The position numbers were made by a program, and so were the translations under genes. A DNA stretch of 64,000 bases. Origin: Luscinia megarhynchos (Eukaryota > Chordata > Aves > Passeriformes > Turdidae). The notes beneath the pieces are model-generated. The model saw only the letters and a list, made by a program, of their open reading frames with translations. It was not told the DNA's origin and made no database searches. The stretch spans positions 30,100,330 to 30,164,329 of the forward strand of contig CM067566.1 of the NCBI GenBank assembly GCA_034336665.1, in the 5' to 3' direction. Below, one piece after another: positions 1-11,499 of this stretch (its first letter is position 1; the number at the start of each line of letters is the position of its first letter).

Positions 1-3000
1 TATTGAATTAATGAGCTGGAAATTAAAAAATGGAGAATTCATTCCAAGTCTTTTCCATAAGCACCCAGGTTGTTTTGGGACAAGAAATAATCACAGTCCT
101 GTACTGTGTGAGCAATGAGAACTAGACTTTTGAATTTTCTTGTGCTCTTTAGATGTCAAAAGCCAAAGTTTTCAGCAAATTTCAATTTCCAAAGGTTAAT
201 TTAATTAATTAGAAGGGATCTGCAGGAATAAGAATGCCACCTTGCTTGCTCCTCTACCCCTCTTTCCTGGCACAGCAACACATCAAGAAAAGACGAAGGA
301 AAAGGGGAAATGTGGTTGAAGAGCATATTGCCATGGCAATCCCATCTTCTAGGGAATACTGAGCATATTTAATCTGATGTTTAGAGTCTTTGAAATTCAG
401 TGACCTCTTAAGAACTGCAAGGTGGGACCTGACATGGCTTTGCTCCTTTGAATCTTGCCCATTAATGTTTACATACATAAAGGAGAAACTGGGATTAATT
501 TCCAAGTATTTAAGGCCAAATGAGGTCAGATTTTCTAGTCCTCTGAACTGTGAAATCAGAATGTATTCAGTCCTCCTTAAGGCTGTAGGTAGAGAAAACC
601 ATCTCAATCTTCAGGATGTTAAACTCTGTGGCTACAGAAGGAAAAAAATAAAATCTAAGTCCTGCCAGTAGTCTTAGCTCATAAGAGTCTTGGGAAATTA
701 ATTTCTGAAACAAACTCAAGGGGTCTTACTTTGTCAAGCCTCATCATAAGCTCCAACATGAAAAAAAATTTGCATAGACTCCTTACTAGTGTAAGGAAGA
801 AAAATATCATCTGAACTTTTCATGCAATACGTTTGCATTACTATAAGAAAAGTATCTTTAAAAAAGATTTAATTGGTTTTGTATTTTTAATCAAAGCTTG
901 TTCTGCTCAATATAGTATTCCCTGCCTATATGAAAAAGGAAAAACAAAGACAAAAAATTTGAAAGAGGGGAGAATAGAAAATAAGAAAGATTCAACCACT
1001 TTTGTTTCATAGGTAAAAACAACAACAACAAAATTTCTTGCAAACTTTAGGAAAGGTAGTATCCAAACACACTGCATTCAAGAGAAGCCAGTGTGGTACT
1101 TTCTCCAAACTGAGAGCAATGTAAGCAGTTCCCCCTTTTACCTGTCCATCTAAAATAAAATTGTGGATGGACTTTCTCTGGGTGGGACCTAGAATTTACA
1201 GAACATGCAATTCTATCCCATTCAGTAATAAGAGTAATATTGGTCATCTTTTTTTCCTGATTCTGGAAAACAGTATATTTCCTTTAATTACTTTGTGTGG
1301 TTCCTTTCCAGTGTAGACACCTTTTGTAAAATGGATGTTCCCCATTTTATTTAAGCAAGAAATACATCAAGCAGGCCTTTTTACTGAAACATTGAATACA
1401 AAGGTCATTGTTCAGGATGACCTCCTAACTCTTTCTGAATCACTGCTCCACCGTTGGGTACATGCTCCAGATGTCGTGACTTTAGTAATTTTGGATTAAT
1501 AATTATTATGATTTGCTGAATATTTTGAGTATTTTTAAATTCTGAAAAAGAAACACTGAATGTATTCTGCAGATTATTCTACTGGACAATGCATTATTAA
1601 ATGTACCTGATATACTCAACATTTAAAGTTTAAAAATTGTAGACATTTCCCTTTTTAACAAGTTAGTCTATTTTCAGATGGCAACAAGTCAATGTAGTGT
1701 TATTAAATAAACCCATTGCTTTCTAAAAAATTTTATTGTGAATATTGGAGATAATTCCATTCATGTTAATAAAGTTAAAGAGATTTAAAAGATCAAACAA
1801 AAAGAATATTATGCTACAGCTCACTTGTATGATCTTTCACTTGTAAATTATTTTCAGTACTGGGATTTACAGATTTCCCTTAATGTTCCCAAGACTTGGA
1901 AGTGTCCATCAATGGAAACTGGAAGCTGGATTTGATATAGGTATGCATTTTATTTCATATAATCACTGGGCAGCAAAGTAGGCTTGAAAGGATTATCCAT
2001 CACTTCCTTCAAACGTGCTGACCTTTTCAGTAAATTGAAGGAAAAGCAGAAGTTCATGTTCTCTTCATCTTTCTTCTCTTGACTCTTCACTTCTTCAGAG
2101 GAAATGTGTAAATAGAGAATGGCAACACTGTCTCTGCTCCTGTCCTTGAGTAATCTTTATCCTCATGCACTTCATCATGTTGGATTACAATATAAGTCAC
2201 ATGGACACTGCCATTTTTAATGCATGAACAAAGAAGTAAATGCCAAGGATTGCAGGAATTTTAGCTGTGCTAAGCCATGTTCTAGGTACTTCTGGATTTC
2301 AGTGCCATGTTTATAATAAGCTTAGTAGTGAATATCTCTGAAATTAAAAATATAACAGTAAGAAACATACTCCTGAAAACATTGAAAATTTACATTTAAG
2401 GTGATATTGAGGGAAAAGTTAAATGACAGTCTACCTCCACCATGGGTTGGGAAAAATTTTCTTACAAAGAGCCAGAAATAAAACATTTTCTATGTGATAA
2501 TGCAGATCTGAAGCATATAGTACTAACCCTGAACAGTAGAAAAGTGTTCGAAAACTGAATTACTAAGTAAGGAAATAGGGGATAAGCAGTCTTCTGAGTT
2601 TAGAGAATAACTGCTGCTGTTAGTGTGGAAAACAATTCTGAATAACAAGTAGTGCATTTCCCCCTCTTATCAGCTCCTAATATTTGTTCATTTATCATTT
2701 TATATATTATTCTTTATAATCAATCATCTCTGCTGAAAAAATATTTTCTGAAACTTTGCCCTTAGAATTTTTTCAGATCAGTAGACTCATACACTTCCAC
2801 AAAACAAATGTGAAACAAATAATAAAACATTCTGATTTTCATCTCATCAGGTTCTGCTCTCAACCATTGACCTATGTATTTGGCATTCATATATACATAG
2901 TGAATATATTACCATCTTGATCATTAAGGTTGTCTGTAGTGCTACACAGAAAAAAAAGCTTCCCAAATACACTTTATATAGGCATGAAGTTCAAATAATA

Positions 3001-6000
3001 CAGAATGAAGAAACAAACACAGAAATATGAAAATTCAAAACAATGGCTTCTATGTAGAGAGGAAGTAATGCCTCCACCTAATTTTATAAACATTTTCATA
3101 TATTTGCTTCAGGGTTTTCCAAAGCTCCCCAAAAGCTTCCTTCTCTCTGCTTCAGCTCTTTCTTTGATACTTCCCAGCACATCAGACATTTCAATGGAAA
3201 ACCTTATAACATACTATTTTCCCATTTAATTTTCTGTTGTCACACAGTAAAGAAATACAGCAAGTGGTACAAATGAAGTGAATTCTGTTTTCCTCCTTTT
3301 CCTTTCCCTTTGTACGGAGGTATGAACAAAGTACCATTCATATTTTTGGGTTTTTTTCCCAGTTATGTAACTTAGGTATATAACTGGTATAACTTCATTG
3401 TATAACAATGACAAGTTTTTGCTAATCTAGGCAACTGAAATTACTTGTCACACTTCAGTACACTTCCTTTGATCATAACAACTTGCTGTTATAAAGTATC
3501 ACAGAGATAGAAGTAAATATGTTCTGTAAGAAAAAACCTGTACTTTTTGTTATGACAAACTAAATAATTTAGACTTTCTTCTAAGATTTTATATGGATTT
3601 TATATCAGGGAGAAAATTCAATGCATATTAAACTTTTCTTTCTTTGTTTCTCTTGCATTTCTTTTTCTCTTCTTACTTGCAGTACAATGTATTTATTAAA
3701 ATAGCAAATATATGTTCACAGACCTGTGACCAAAACTTTGCTAAACCATTCAGTGAGTTTTATCCAGAATCTTCTGAAACCTTGCTAAACCTTGCTAAAA
3801 AATCTTGCTAAAAACTTTTGCATGTTAGTAGTGTGGTGAAGTTGCAAGGGTAATTATAGAGTTGAAATTAGGTATATGCTTTCAGACTTTGCTCAAAGGT
3901 ACATTTTAACTCTTGTGTCTTTATTTTTGCGGCCTCATCTGTTTTTGTATTTTAGGTAGTCGTTCCTCTGGACCCATCTTTTAAATTAAATCATGTGTCT
4001 TCAATCATACTAGCTGGTTGATTATCTATATACAGCTGATTATGTTAAGTATTTTGACAGCTAAAAGTAATTGTGTGCATTTCATAAATTTATCACTGCT
4101 TTTCAGTAGCGTAAGTGCATTTCAATTAGCTTTCTTAGGAAGTGCTAAATTGCAAGTCCTTGTCAAAATAAAGGGAATTTTCCATCATTCCAGCTGATTC
4201 TGGGGTGATAAATGCAATAATTTGGCTTAAAACACATGTAAACCCAAGTGTATTTGCATATAAAATGCCCTGGGGCCTATAGGACCTAATATGAATGGTT
4301 GAGTGTTTTTATCTTCTGGTAGCACAGGGCTTCATGATAACCAACCATGTGTTGGACAAGGGAGAAGGCTGGAATTCAAGTGTGGTTAAGCACTGAAAAA
4401 AAGGGGTTTGGATTTTATCCATGCAGTCAGCACTGCTGCCCAGTCATTGATACTGCACATCCTGGGATAACCAACAACAGCATGTCATTGACACTGTGGA
4501 TGGCTTCCATTTAAATCCCCTCATTTGGGTTTTATTAGAATGGTACTAAAATTGGAGAGCAGTTTAGTTTTAGGAGCATTAGTGCCTGGATTTTTAGCCA
4601 CAGAACTGATATGAACTCTAATGGGAATGGTAAATCCCTTGCATTTTGTTACAAATACCCTTTAGTGATTTCCCATGACTGCTACTCATGTTTAATATCC
4701 ATTCACTCTGTTTATTTTCAGATTAGTGTGGTTTGGGGTCTGACAGTGATATAGAGACAGTGAGCACACTCTGCAAACAGAGAGCATGCTCTGTTTCATG
4801 AGAGCTCTGTGGTGGATGCCAGCCCTGCTCCCAGAGCTGGCCAAGTTGAGTCATGCCTGGTGCTGCTCAGCTCCTCCTGTCTCTGATGACACGCAAGGGA
4901 CAGGTTTGGGAAGTGCAAATCTTTTGGCTGGTGCTGTAATGAAGTCATGGGGTCATGGAGGGGAAGGGAAAGACTGAGGTGAAAGTCTGAGTGAGGGATA
5001 CTAAACCCCTGCTAGTGCTATGCTGATAGCAGCAGTGTCTACAGAAATGTTTCTGCTGATTATATTCAGCAGACATCTGGATTCTGTTTTTAGCACAAAG
5101 ATGCATTTCTTGTGTGACCTTGAAAAAGGCATCTCATAAAGTTGTTGCCATATTCAAGCTGACTGTAAAATCCCCACTCATTTCAATAAATTATACTGTG
5201 AATAAGGAGAGCTGCAGCCTGCCTTGATTAGCTCATGTGCTGTACAGACATAATTCCAGTGGGCAAGACAGAGTTAGTATAGCACTAATGTAGCATTATA
5301 AATGTTGACAAATATAATAACTTTAGCTGGTGAACAGCAGCTCAGAGTGACTGTAATATTTTTATTCACTTCATAATAGCTGACATTTCTCCAATACTGT
5401 TTCCTCAATAGCCCCTGTATGAATCCATTGTTACTACATTAAAATAATTGTCCATAACTGAGGCCTTTTGGCTTGTGGAATAATGAAATCTGTATGTAAA
5501 ATGCATGCTAATTAAATACCACTTTGCACCTGTAAGTTTTGCTGAGTGGATATCTTCATATTGCAGGCACAAATGATTATCTCTACAACTCCAGAGAGAA
5601 ACCACTGATTGAGAAAGCACACAGATTTTCAGGGCAAAAAAAACCCCAAACCCACAACTTGCCATAACACACAAAATTTTGTTAGAGAGCAGGGAGAGGA
5701 ATGCCAATATAGATAGAAATTTTAAAGGGATGGATAGTGCTAAAATAAATGGTTGAGGTTGATGGTATCAATGAAATCACAATCTATGGCTTTACTATAA
5801 TGGTATAGAAGAGGAGTGCCTGCCTCACAGCACCCCCACTGAGGGCCCTGGTGGTGTATTCCTGAAGTCACATTCCCTGGTTTCCTTGTATTTCATGACA
5901 ATTCAGGGAGCACACAAAGCAAGGTGCTCTTTGGTGTGTTAGGGATAAGATGTAATGTTGAATAGTGTCCTTTAGAAAAGTAAAAATAATTTTTTTTTTG

Positions 6001-7154
6001 CTTAAATTTCTTTGGAAAAAAGTCAAAGCAGCAAATACAGTAATCTGCATCAGATTTCCCTACTGAAAGCAGCCCTGTAGTCTGCTTGTCTGCTTTTCTG
6101 CATTAAGATCATAACATCCTTTCTCTTTTTGTCTGCTTCAAAGAATCCATGTATTCTGTGAAAACTTTCTGGAGAAAGCAGACTTTCAAACAATCTGAGC
6201 TGCTCAGAAAGTCTGTGTTTTCTACAGATGAAACACTGTTAGCTCAAGAATAAAAGAGTGCAATCTCCCAATCTGAGCAAGGTATTAATAGACAGACATA
6301 GCCATCAATTAAAATTATGAATCCCTGAATATCAAACCGTGGGAAAATTTGTGGTCTTAGTCTCAATCCAGAGTTGGGGATGTGATTCCATTCCTATTTC
6401 AAAAACATACTTTCTGACCTTTTCGACTGTGGCAGTAAGTCTAGTTTCATTTGCATCCCTGGAACCTACTGCTTCTTTCAATGCACACCATCTGAAAAAA
6501 ACCACAAACAAACCAGCTACAAAATCACCTCTTTGAACAATTTCTCTTTCAAACATGAAGTATTTCTTCTAGGTTGATATTTAGTGACTATAAATCAGCC
6601 TTTTCCACAAAAAAAATCACATAACATTTTCTTATAAAAAACAGAGGCATGCTAAAATTTAGTAGCAAATTTTAAACAAAAGAATGGGATTTTCTCCTAC
6701 CCATTTGACAGAACATCTGTGCACAGTTCATTTGGAAGGTCACAGGCTGAGCAAAATACTGTGAAGGACAGTTTCTGTCATGCTAGCTAGACACATGCAC
6801 ATCTAAAAAAGCAGAAACAATCAAATTTCATACTTTAAGAAGTAGATTATGTAGACATGTGAAGGTTAAGAAATAACTTTAAAGGGGAAATATTTCAATT
6901 TGCTATTGTGGGTTCTAAATGAAACTAGCACAGGCAAACCATACGAAATTGGGTTTATTCCCTCAGCAAAACTGTATTCAGCTTCATAAGTTCACAGTCA
7001 ATAACCTGGTCAGTCTTAATATTTGTCTGAAACATGCATAGTAGGAAAATACTCTGGTTTAATTTAAGGACTACATTTTTCTTTCAGTCTCTCAGCAGTC
7101 CTCTGCTTGGACATCAAGCTGGAGTGTTCAAGGGGTATGGACATATGGCAAAAA
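1..7154. other. Unique AT-rich non-coding sequence
   Basis: No gene, RNA gene or recognisable transposon is visible. Open frames are short, lack family motifs and are what chance gives in AT-rich DNA. The frame at 4786-4977 lies in a locally GC-richer patch but shows no domain or splice context. Small local structures are present: a 7-bp stem at 5053-5072 (CTGCTGA / TCAGCAG), a longer hairpin at 6179-6215, and a threefold CTTGCTAAA-type repeat near 3780-3815. The stretch could be intergenic or intronic. Confidence 0.6.
6179..6215. other. Inverted repeat, 9-bp stem
   Basis: CAGACTTTC at 6179-6187 is the exact reverse complement of GAAAGTCTG at 6207-6215, with a 19-base spacer. The spacer holds a second possible stem (CTGAG / CTCAG around CTG) that overlaps the outer one by a base, so the two partly compete. 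The stem is too short for a typical microRNA precursor. Confidence 0.5.
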
Positions 7155-7159
7155 GGTAT
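7155..7159. repeat. Target-site duplication, left copy (GGTAT)
   Basis: GGTAT here is repeated exactly at 7883-7887, immediately on the other side of the solo LTR. The next base (T) also matches, so a 6-bp duplication is possible. However, 5 bp keeps a near-normal TG...CA boundary for the LTR. Confidence 0.75.
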
Positions 7160-7882
7160 TATCCTGGTTTGAAAGACAGATGTCTGCCAATAAAGGTAGA
7201 AGTTTCTCTTTGAAATGGAGAATGTAAACCTCCTCCCTCCAAATTATTATAATTTTGAAATTAAGGGGCTCTCAGGCAAAAATATGGGAAATAAGAATAA
7301 CAGTTCTTTACTAAGAAAATTAAAATAGAAATACAGTATCACAAAGAACAATCCCAAAAACACTGACAGAGTCAGAATAAAACCTGACACCCTGTCAGTC
7401 AGGGTGTTGGTAGCAGTCCCATTAAATGGTGGCTGCATCCTCCTGCAGTGGCAGATGTGGTTCAGCTGAAGCAGTGCTCCTGTAGAAGGTGCAGTTTTTC
7501 TCTGAAGGCCCAGGGATGATGTGGAAAGGTCTGGCTTTTCTCTGGAATCCAGTGGAAAGAAGGTAACTTGCTGTCCAATATCTCAGTTTTTATCTAGGTA
7601 GGGAAGGCTTGGCTCCTCCCTCTGGCTGGAGAATCTCCCAGTGGGATGATGTAATTTTATCAGTCATGCAGTGGGACTCAATGGCCCAGTAGCAGATGAT
7701 ATCTTCCTGGAGGGAGGATGGATTGTGAAAAAGATAAAGATGATTGCCCCACCTGGTTTTAAAGATGGCCCATTAGCAGATAATATGTGCCATGGAGATA
7801 AGGAATCACTGCCCCACTTAGCTTCAACAGATGGTGATAGAATACACATTTCTGGTCACATCCTGTATTGCAACCCAAGACA
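7160..7882 (-). mobile_element. Solo LTR of an endogenous retrovirus, ERVL-like
   Basis: This 723-bp element reads on the minus strand. It starts TGTCTTGGGTTG (from 7882) and ends AAACCAGGATA (at 7160), so it has the TG...CA form with the final CA mutated to TA. Perfect GGTAT copies flank it. A TATA-like GATAAAA lies at 7587-7593 and an AGTAAA poly(A)-signal variant at 7307-7312, in the right order for a minus-strand LTR. There is no internal retroviral sequence on either side, so this is a solo LTR left by recombination between two LTRs. A 5-bp duplication is usual for class III (ERVL-type) elements; a 6-bp reading would point to class II. It resembles LTRs I associate with songbird genomes, but the family name is not certain. 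Open frames inside it (for example 7671-7849) are incidental. Confidence 0.78.
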
Positions 7883-7887
7883 GGTAT
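7883..7887. repeat. Target-site duplication, right copy (GGTAT)
   Basis: This is an exact copy of 7155-7159. The pre-insertion site can be read by joining the sequence before 7160 to that after 7887. Confidence 0.75.
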
Positions 7888-7917
7888 TCTCTGATGTATT
7901 TACTGAAATTTACTGAG

Positions 7918-8160
7918 ATGGCAAATTAAAGGCGCTTGAGGATGCACTGGTGCCTGCTGAAGCACAGTGAGGAGTCAGCAGGTTGTGCCAATGCCAGCTC
8001 CCAGCTGGGAGGGGCAGCAGCAGGGCAGGAGGAGGGCACAGTGCCCTGCAGGGACCAGGCACAGGCATCCAGGCTGGATGGAGCACACACAGGGGAGCAC
8101 TGGGTGCTTCTGTGCAGGGAGCAGCTGACTGTCCACCGCAAGGGGATTGTCCCACACAGA
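7918..8160. other. GC-rich, CpG-poor block of unknown origin
   Basis: About 240 bases are markedly richer in G and C than the surrounding DNA, with many CAGG, GGAG and CAGC words but only about two CpG sites. It begins some 30 bases beyond the solo LTR. Several overlapping open frames occur on both strands (for example 7936-8322 plus and 7910-8155 minus), but this is expected where stop codons are scarce. I recognise no protein or repeat family. Possible sources are an old transposon fragment or a conserved non-coding element. The low CpG content argues against an active CpG-island promoter. Confidence 0.5.
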
Positions 8161-10918
8161 ACTGCAGCTACAAAATACAGCAGCCTTCACAGGATGGAAG
8201 AGCAGCATGAATGTAGCAAAGTCCTCTGTGATTTTTTGCTTTGGGGTCTGTTTTTTTTACTTTTTTTTCCAATCTCGTTAGTAGCTTGGGATATTTACTT
8301 GGACTTTCAATTAAAAAAGTAAGACTTTTTGTTTGTTTGCTTGTTTTTTTAACTGACACTTATATCCTAAAAATGAAATAAAGGCATGAATCTGGAAGAA
8401 AACTCTTTTCCTACTTATTCTCACTCACAATGATTTTCAATCCATCTTATATTTTTTGTTATCTAGAGTAATTGGAACCTTAGTATGCTGAATTTTTTAA
8501 AAGAAGACAGGTTTAGAAGCATGAAATGTTTCCTGATTATTATGGTGATACTCACTGCATTTAAGACTCACATGTGCAATATTCAATCAAAAAGTTAGCT
8601 CCAGAATGCTGTCCATCTATACCCTCAAATAATTTCATCAGGAAACATGACGCATGTGATGTGTGAATCTCTGTGTCTCAAAAGGGAAAAAGGGCAATGA
8701 GATATTTTAGGGCTTTTGTGAAAGCATATTTCCCAGGAATCTTTGTGGAGTTCTATATAAAGCCTGCAAACCTAGACATTGAAAATCAGAACCAACCAAA
8801 TATTCTCCATTCAGATGAATATCAGTTTCTTGTTTGCAGCCTATCAGTGTGAGGTTCCACTGATGACATTCTGAAACTTAAAATGACAGCTTAATCATCC
8901 AGAAATTAAAGACCAAGTATGATATGCTAGGATACAAGAATTTGCCTGTGTACAATTTAATAAACTAAATATTGGAAATATATTGTTATTTAAAATACAA
9001 TCTAATCACACTGTTTATACTTTTTATTAATATATAGTTTATGAAAATGAGTATCATTATTAATGAAACATTTATGTTTGACTCTATATATACATATATA
9101 TATGTAATTCCACATCTAGGAAAAGTATGTGGTTGGTGTAATTAGCATTGGCTACTGCTGCAGTTGAAGCCAGTGATTTGCTTACTTGCCTGCCTGTAAT
9201 TCCTCCATCTATTGCTCATCTGACAGCATGTTTCAGCTAATTTCAGTTTTATCTGCTCAACTTTGGCTGCTTGTTCCAATGTATTATATTTTCAATGACA
9301 GTAAAATTGCTCTTTTCTCAAGATGCAGTTTAGTATGCAGGATGATGATTTGGCAGTTAAATAGTACACAGCGATATGTAGCAGTCCTGATGAAAGTTTC
9401 AGTATGAATTATGCTATGGAGTAAAATTTAGCCTAATTACATATCCAAAAGCTATGGGAAATACAATGTCAATGTTTCCATGTAGGGGTTGAGAGGTTTC
9501 AACTTTATTTTTTCTCCCAAAGGAATAAATATCCACTATCCTTTTGTTTATTTATCTTTTGATTTATCTCCTGTAAAATAGAGTTGAATTTTGCTCCATG
9601 GGAAATAGGAGACAGTAGAGCATACATGGCTTTTAAAAAGTTATTACTTTGTATGTTCATTAAAGCATAAAATTAAAGTCACAAAGAATAGCTTATCAAG
9701 GGCCACGCTGCTCAGCTTAAGTACAGTGCTCCTAAATCTTCCCCAAACTCTCTTTAAAGGTTTGCATTTCATTTCAGCTTTTCCCAGGCTGCTACTTGAA
9801 TTCATTTTCTACACAGATCAGCTTCTACAGGGAGTACCCCAATCCCAAATCAAAACAGATATTTAAGAGCTGCAGAACTGTATTATTTGTTAAGTGGATC
9901 AGAATCTCTCTTAATCCAATGAGCAGTCTTTGAAGACCAGTAAGCAGCCCGTGCCCTATTATTGCTGTTTAAATGCTAATTTAAATGGTGATGATTGCTA
10001 CCATTTTTAGATGTCATCAAGAAAATAGCAACAATAATTTGTTGTGAAATTTATATTTTCGTTTTCAGGTTACAAAACATTTCCAGGGCCTCAAACAATA
10101 TTTCTTTTCTTTCTAACTTCCTGGTTGCTGTCTTAACCTCATTGTTTATTGTGATTTTTCTGGGTAGTTCAAATGTAGGTGCTAATTTTCTTTAATTTTC
10201 ATTGTAATTAAAAGTTAGTCTTCTTTATACAAATTATGAGTACTAAGAAAATAATGACTCTTTTGAGAATGTTTCAAAATGGAGTAAAAATAGAAATCTG
10301 CAAAACATCACTATAAATTTGGTTTTCAATATAGATATTAACATGTACAAAGTAAGGGGTTTTTTGAAGATATATTTCAAATTTTCTTACCACGTTTAGA
10401 AATTAATATAACTTCAAGGAGTAACAAGTATAAATTAAGGGATGTCCTGTCTGACAGTAATCTCCAGAAGCTGCTTTCCTTTAAAGACTAGAAGTAAAAA
10501 AACCAATCAGCTTTCCAACCATCAGTTTCATTTTTTGGAATAGGAAAAATTTACTAATAACCAATGGTTTTCAAAATATGTACAAGACAGCTCAGAATCA
10601 TCTCTCCAAAGAGTGAACCTTCTCTACCATCCTGTCAAATGTCCACCAGTACTGCAGTAAACCATCTATTTGCAATTTTTATTTTTTAGTTTAAACAAAT
10701 AATTTAAATTGCTAACCTTCCTGTGATTCTCTTGGTCTTAAACATGCAAAATTTAAAAAGACTGGTCCTCCTCTACCCACCAGTACACATTATCATATTT
10801 CTAAGATGACAAAAGGCATTCTGAGAAAAGAAGAGAATAAGCACAGCAATAAACTATCAGTAATGACCAGTAAAGTTACAGGTTGTTTCTTAGGATGACT
10901 CATGACAGAGAGATTGAA
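8161..10918. other. Unique AT-rich non-coding sequence
   Basis: No gene or transposon is seen. A short TATATACATATATATATGTA-type run lies near 9085-9106. Runs such as 8230-8350 are T-rich. The small frames at 9186-9407 and 9995-10195 carry no recognisable motif. Confidence 0.6.
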
Positions 10919-11050
10919 ATACATACATACATATATATATGTATATATATACACATATATACATACATACATATATATATATACACACACAGATATATAT
11001 ATACATATATATGTGTATATATATATGTATATGTGTATCTATATATATGT
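10919..11050. repeat. AT/AC microsatellite (ATAC, ATATAT, ACACAC units)
   Basis: About 130 bases are built of ATAC, ATAT and GTAT units with a short ACACACAC run near 10983-10990. Because the repeat is nearly self-complementary it opens tyrosine- and isoleucine-rich frames on both strands (10793-11162), which are not genes. Confidence 0.95.
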
Positions 11051-11319
11051 AAAGGACAAACAAAGCTTTGGCATAGCTCTGAAGGGATTGCAGATCAATT
11101 TTCAATATATTGACTCAGCATTGCTGCTGTGCAGCTTTGGAGCTATGGGGCAAGGTTGTTAAGTGTCAGGATAAGGATGTAACTGGTAGGAAACATGATG
11201 TGTTGGAAAATCAGAATTATTCCTCTGATGTTAAGTTATCCAATCCTGAAACTGCTCTAAAGTTGAGTGCTGAGCTCCTAGGCCGATTTCATCTAAATTG
11301 TTGAGGTTATAACTCAATG
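11051..11319. other. Unique sequence between simple repeats
   Basis: No gene or known element is visible. A 64-codon frame at 11110-11304 has no recognisable motif. Confidence 0.5.
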
Positions 11320-11499
11320 TGGGTTTTTTGGGCTTTTTTTTTGTTTGTTTGTTTTGGGTTTTTTGGGGGATTTTTTTTTGTTTGTTTGTTTTTTGGCTTT
11401 TTTTTTGGGTGGGGGGGCTGTTGGTTGGTTTGGGTTTATTTTATTTTTATTTATTTTTGTTTTGTTTTGTTTTGTTTGTTTCTTTGTTTTGATTTTTTA
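11320..11499 (+). repeat. T/G-rich low-complexity tract
   Basis: The plus strand is almost entirely T and G: runs of TTTTTT alternate with GGG, TTTG and TTGG units, ending in TTTTG repeats. G runs of three or more occur at 11321-11323, 11330-11332, 11356-11358, 11365-11369, 11407-11409 and 11411-11417. Long-loop G-quadruplexes are thus possible. The phenylalanine- and glycine-rich frame at 11317-11502 is an artefact. Confidence 0.9.

Noticed and set aside
6175..6220. Hairpin as a microRNA precursor
   Set aside because: The uninterrupted stem is 9 bp with a 19-base loop, far from the roughly 22-bp imperfect stem expected.
7910..8322. Five overlapping frames on both strands, up to 128 codons
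   Set aside because: They overlap in conflicting frames in a GC-rich block and show no domain, splice context or codon bias.
10793..11162. Several Y, I and H-rich frames on both strands
   Set aside because: Products of the AT/AC microsatellite.
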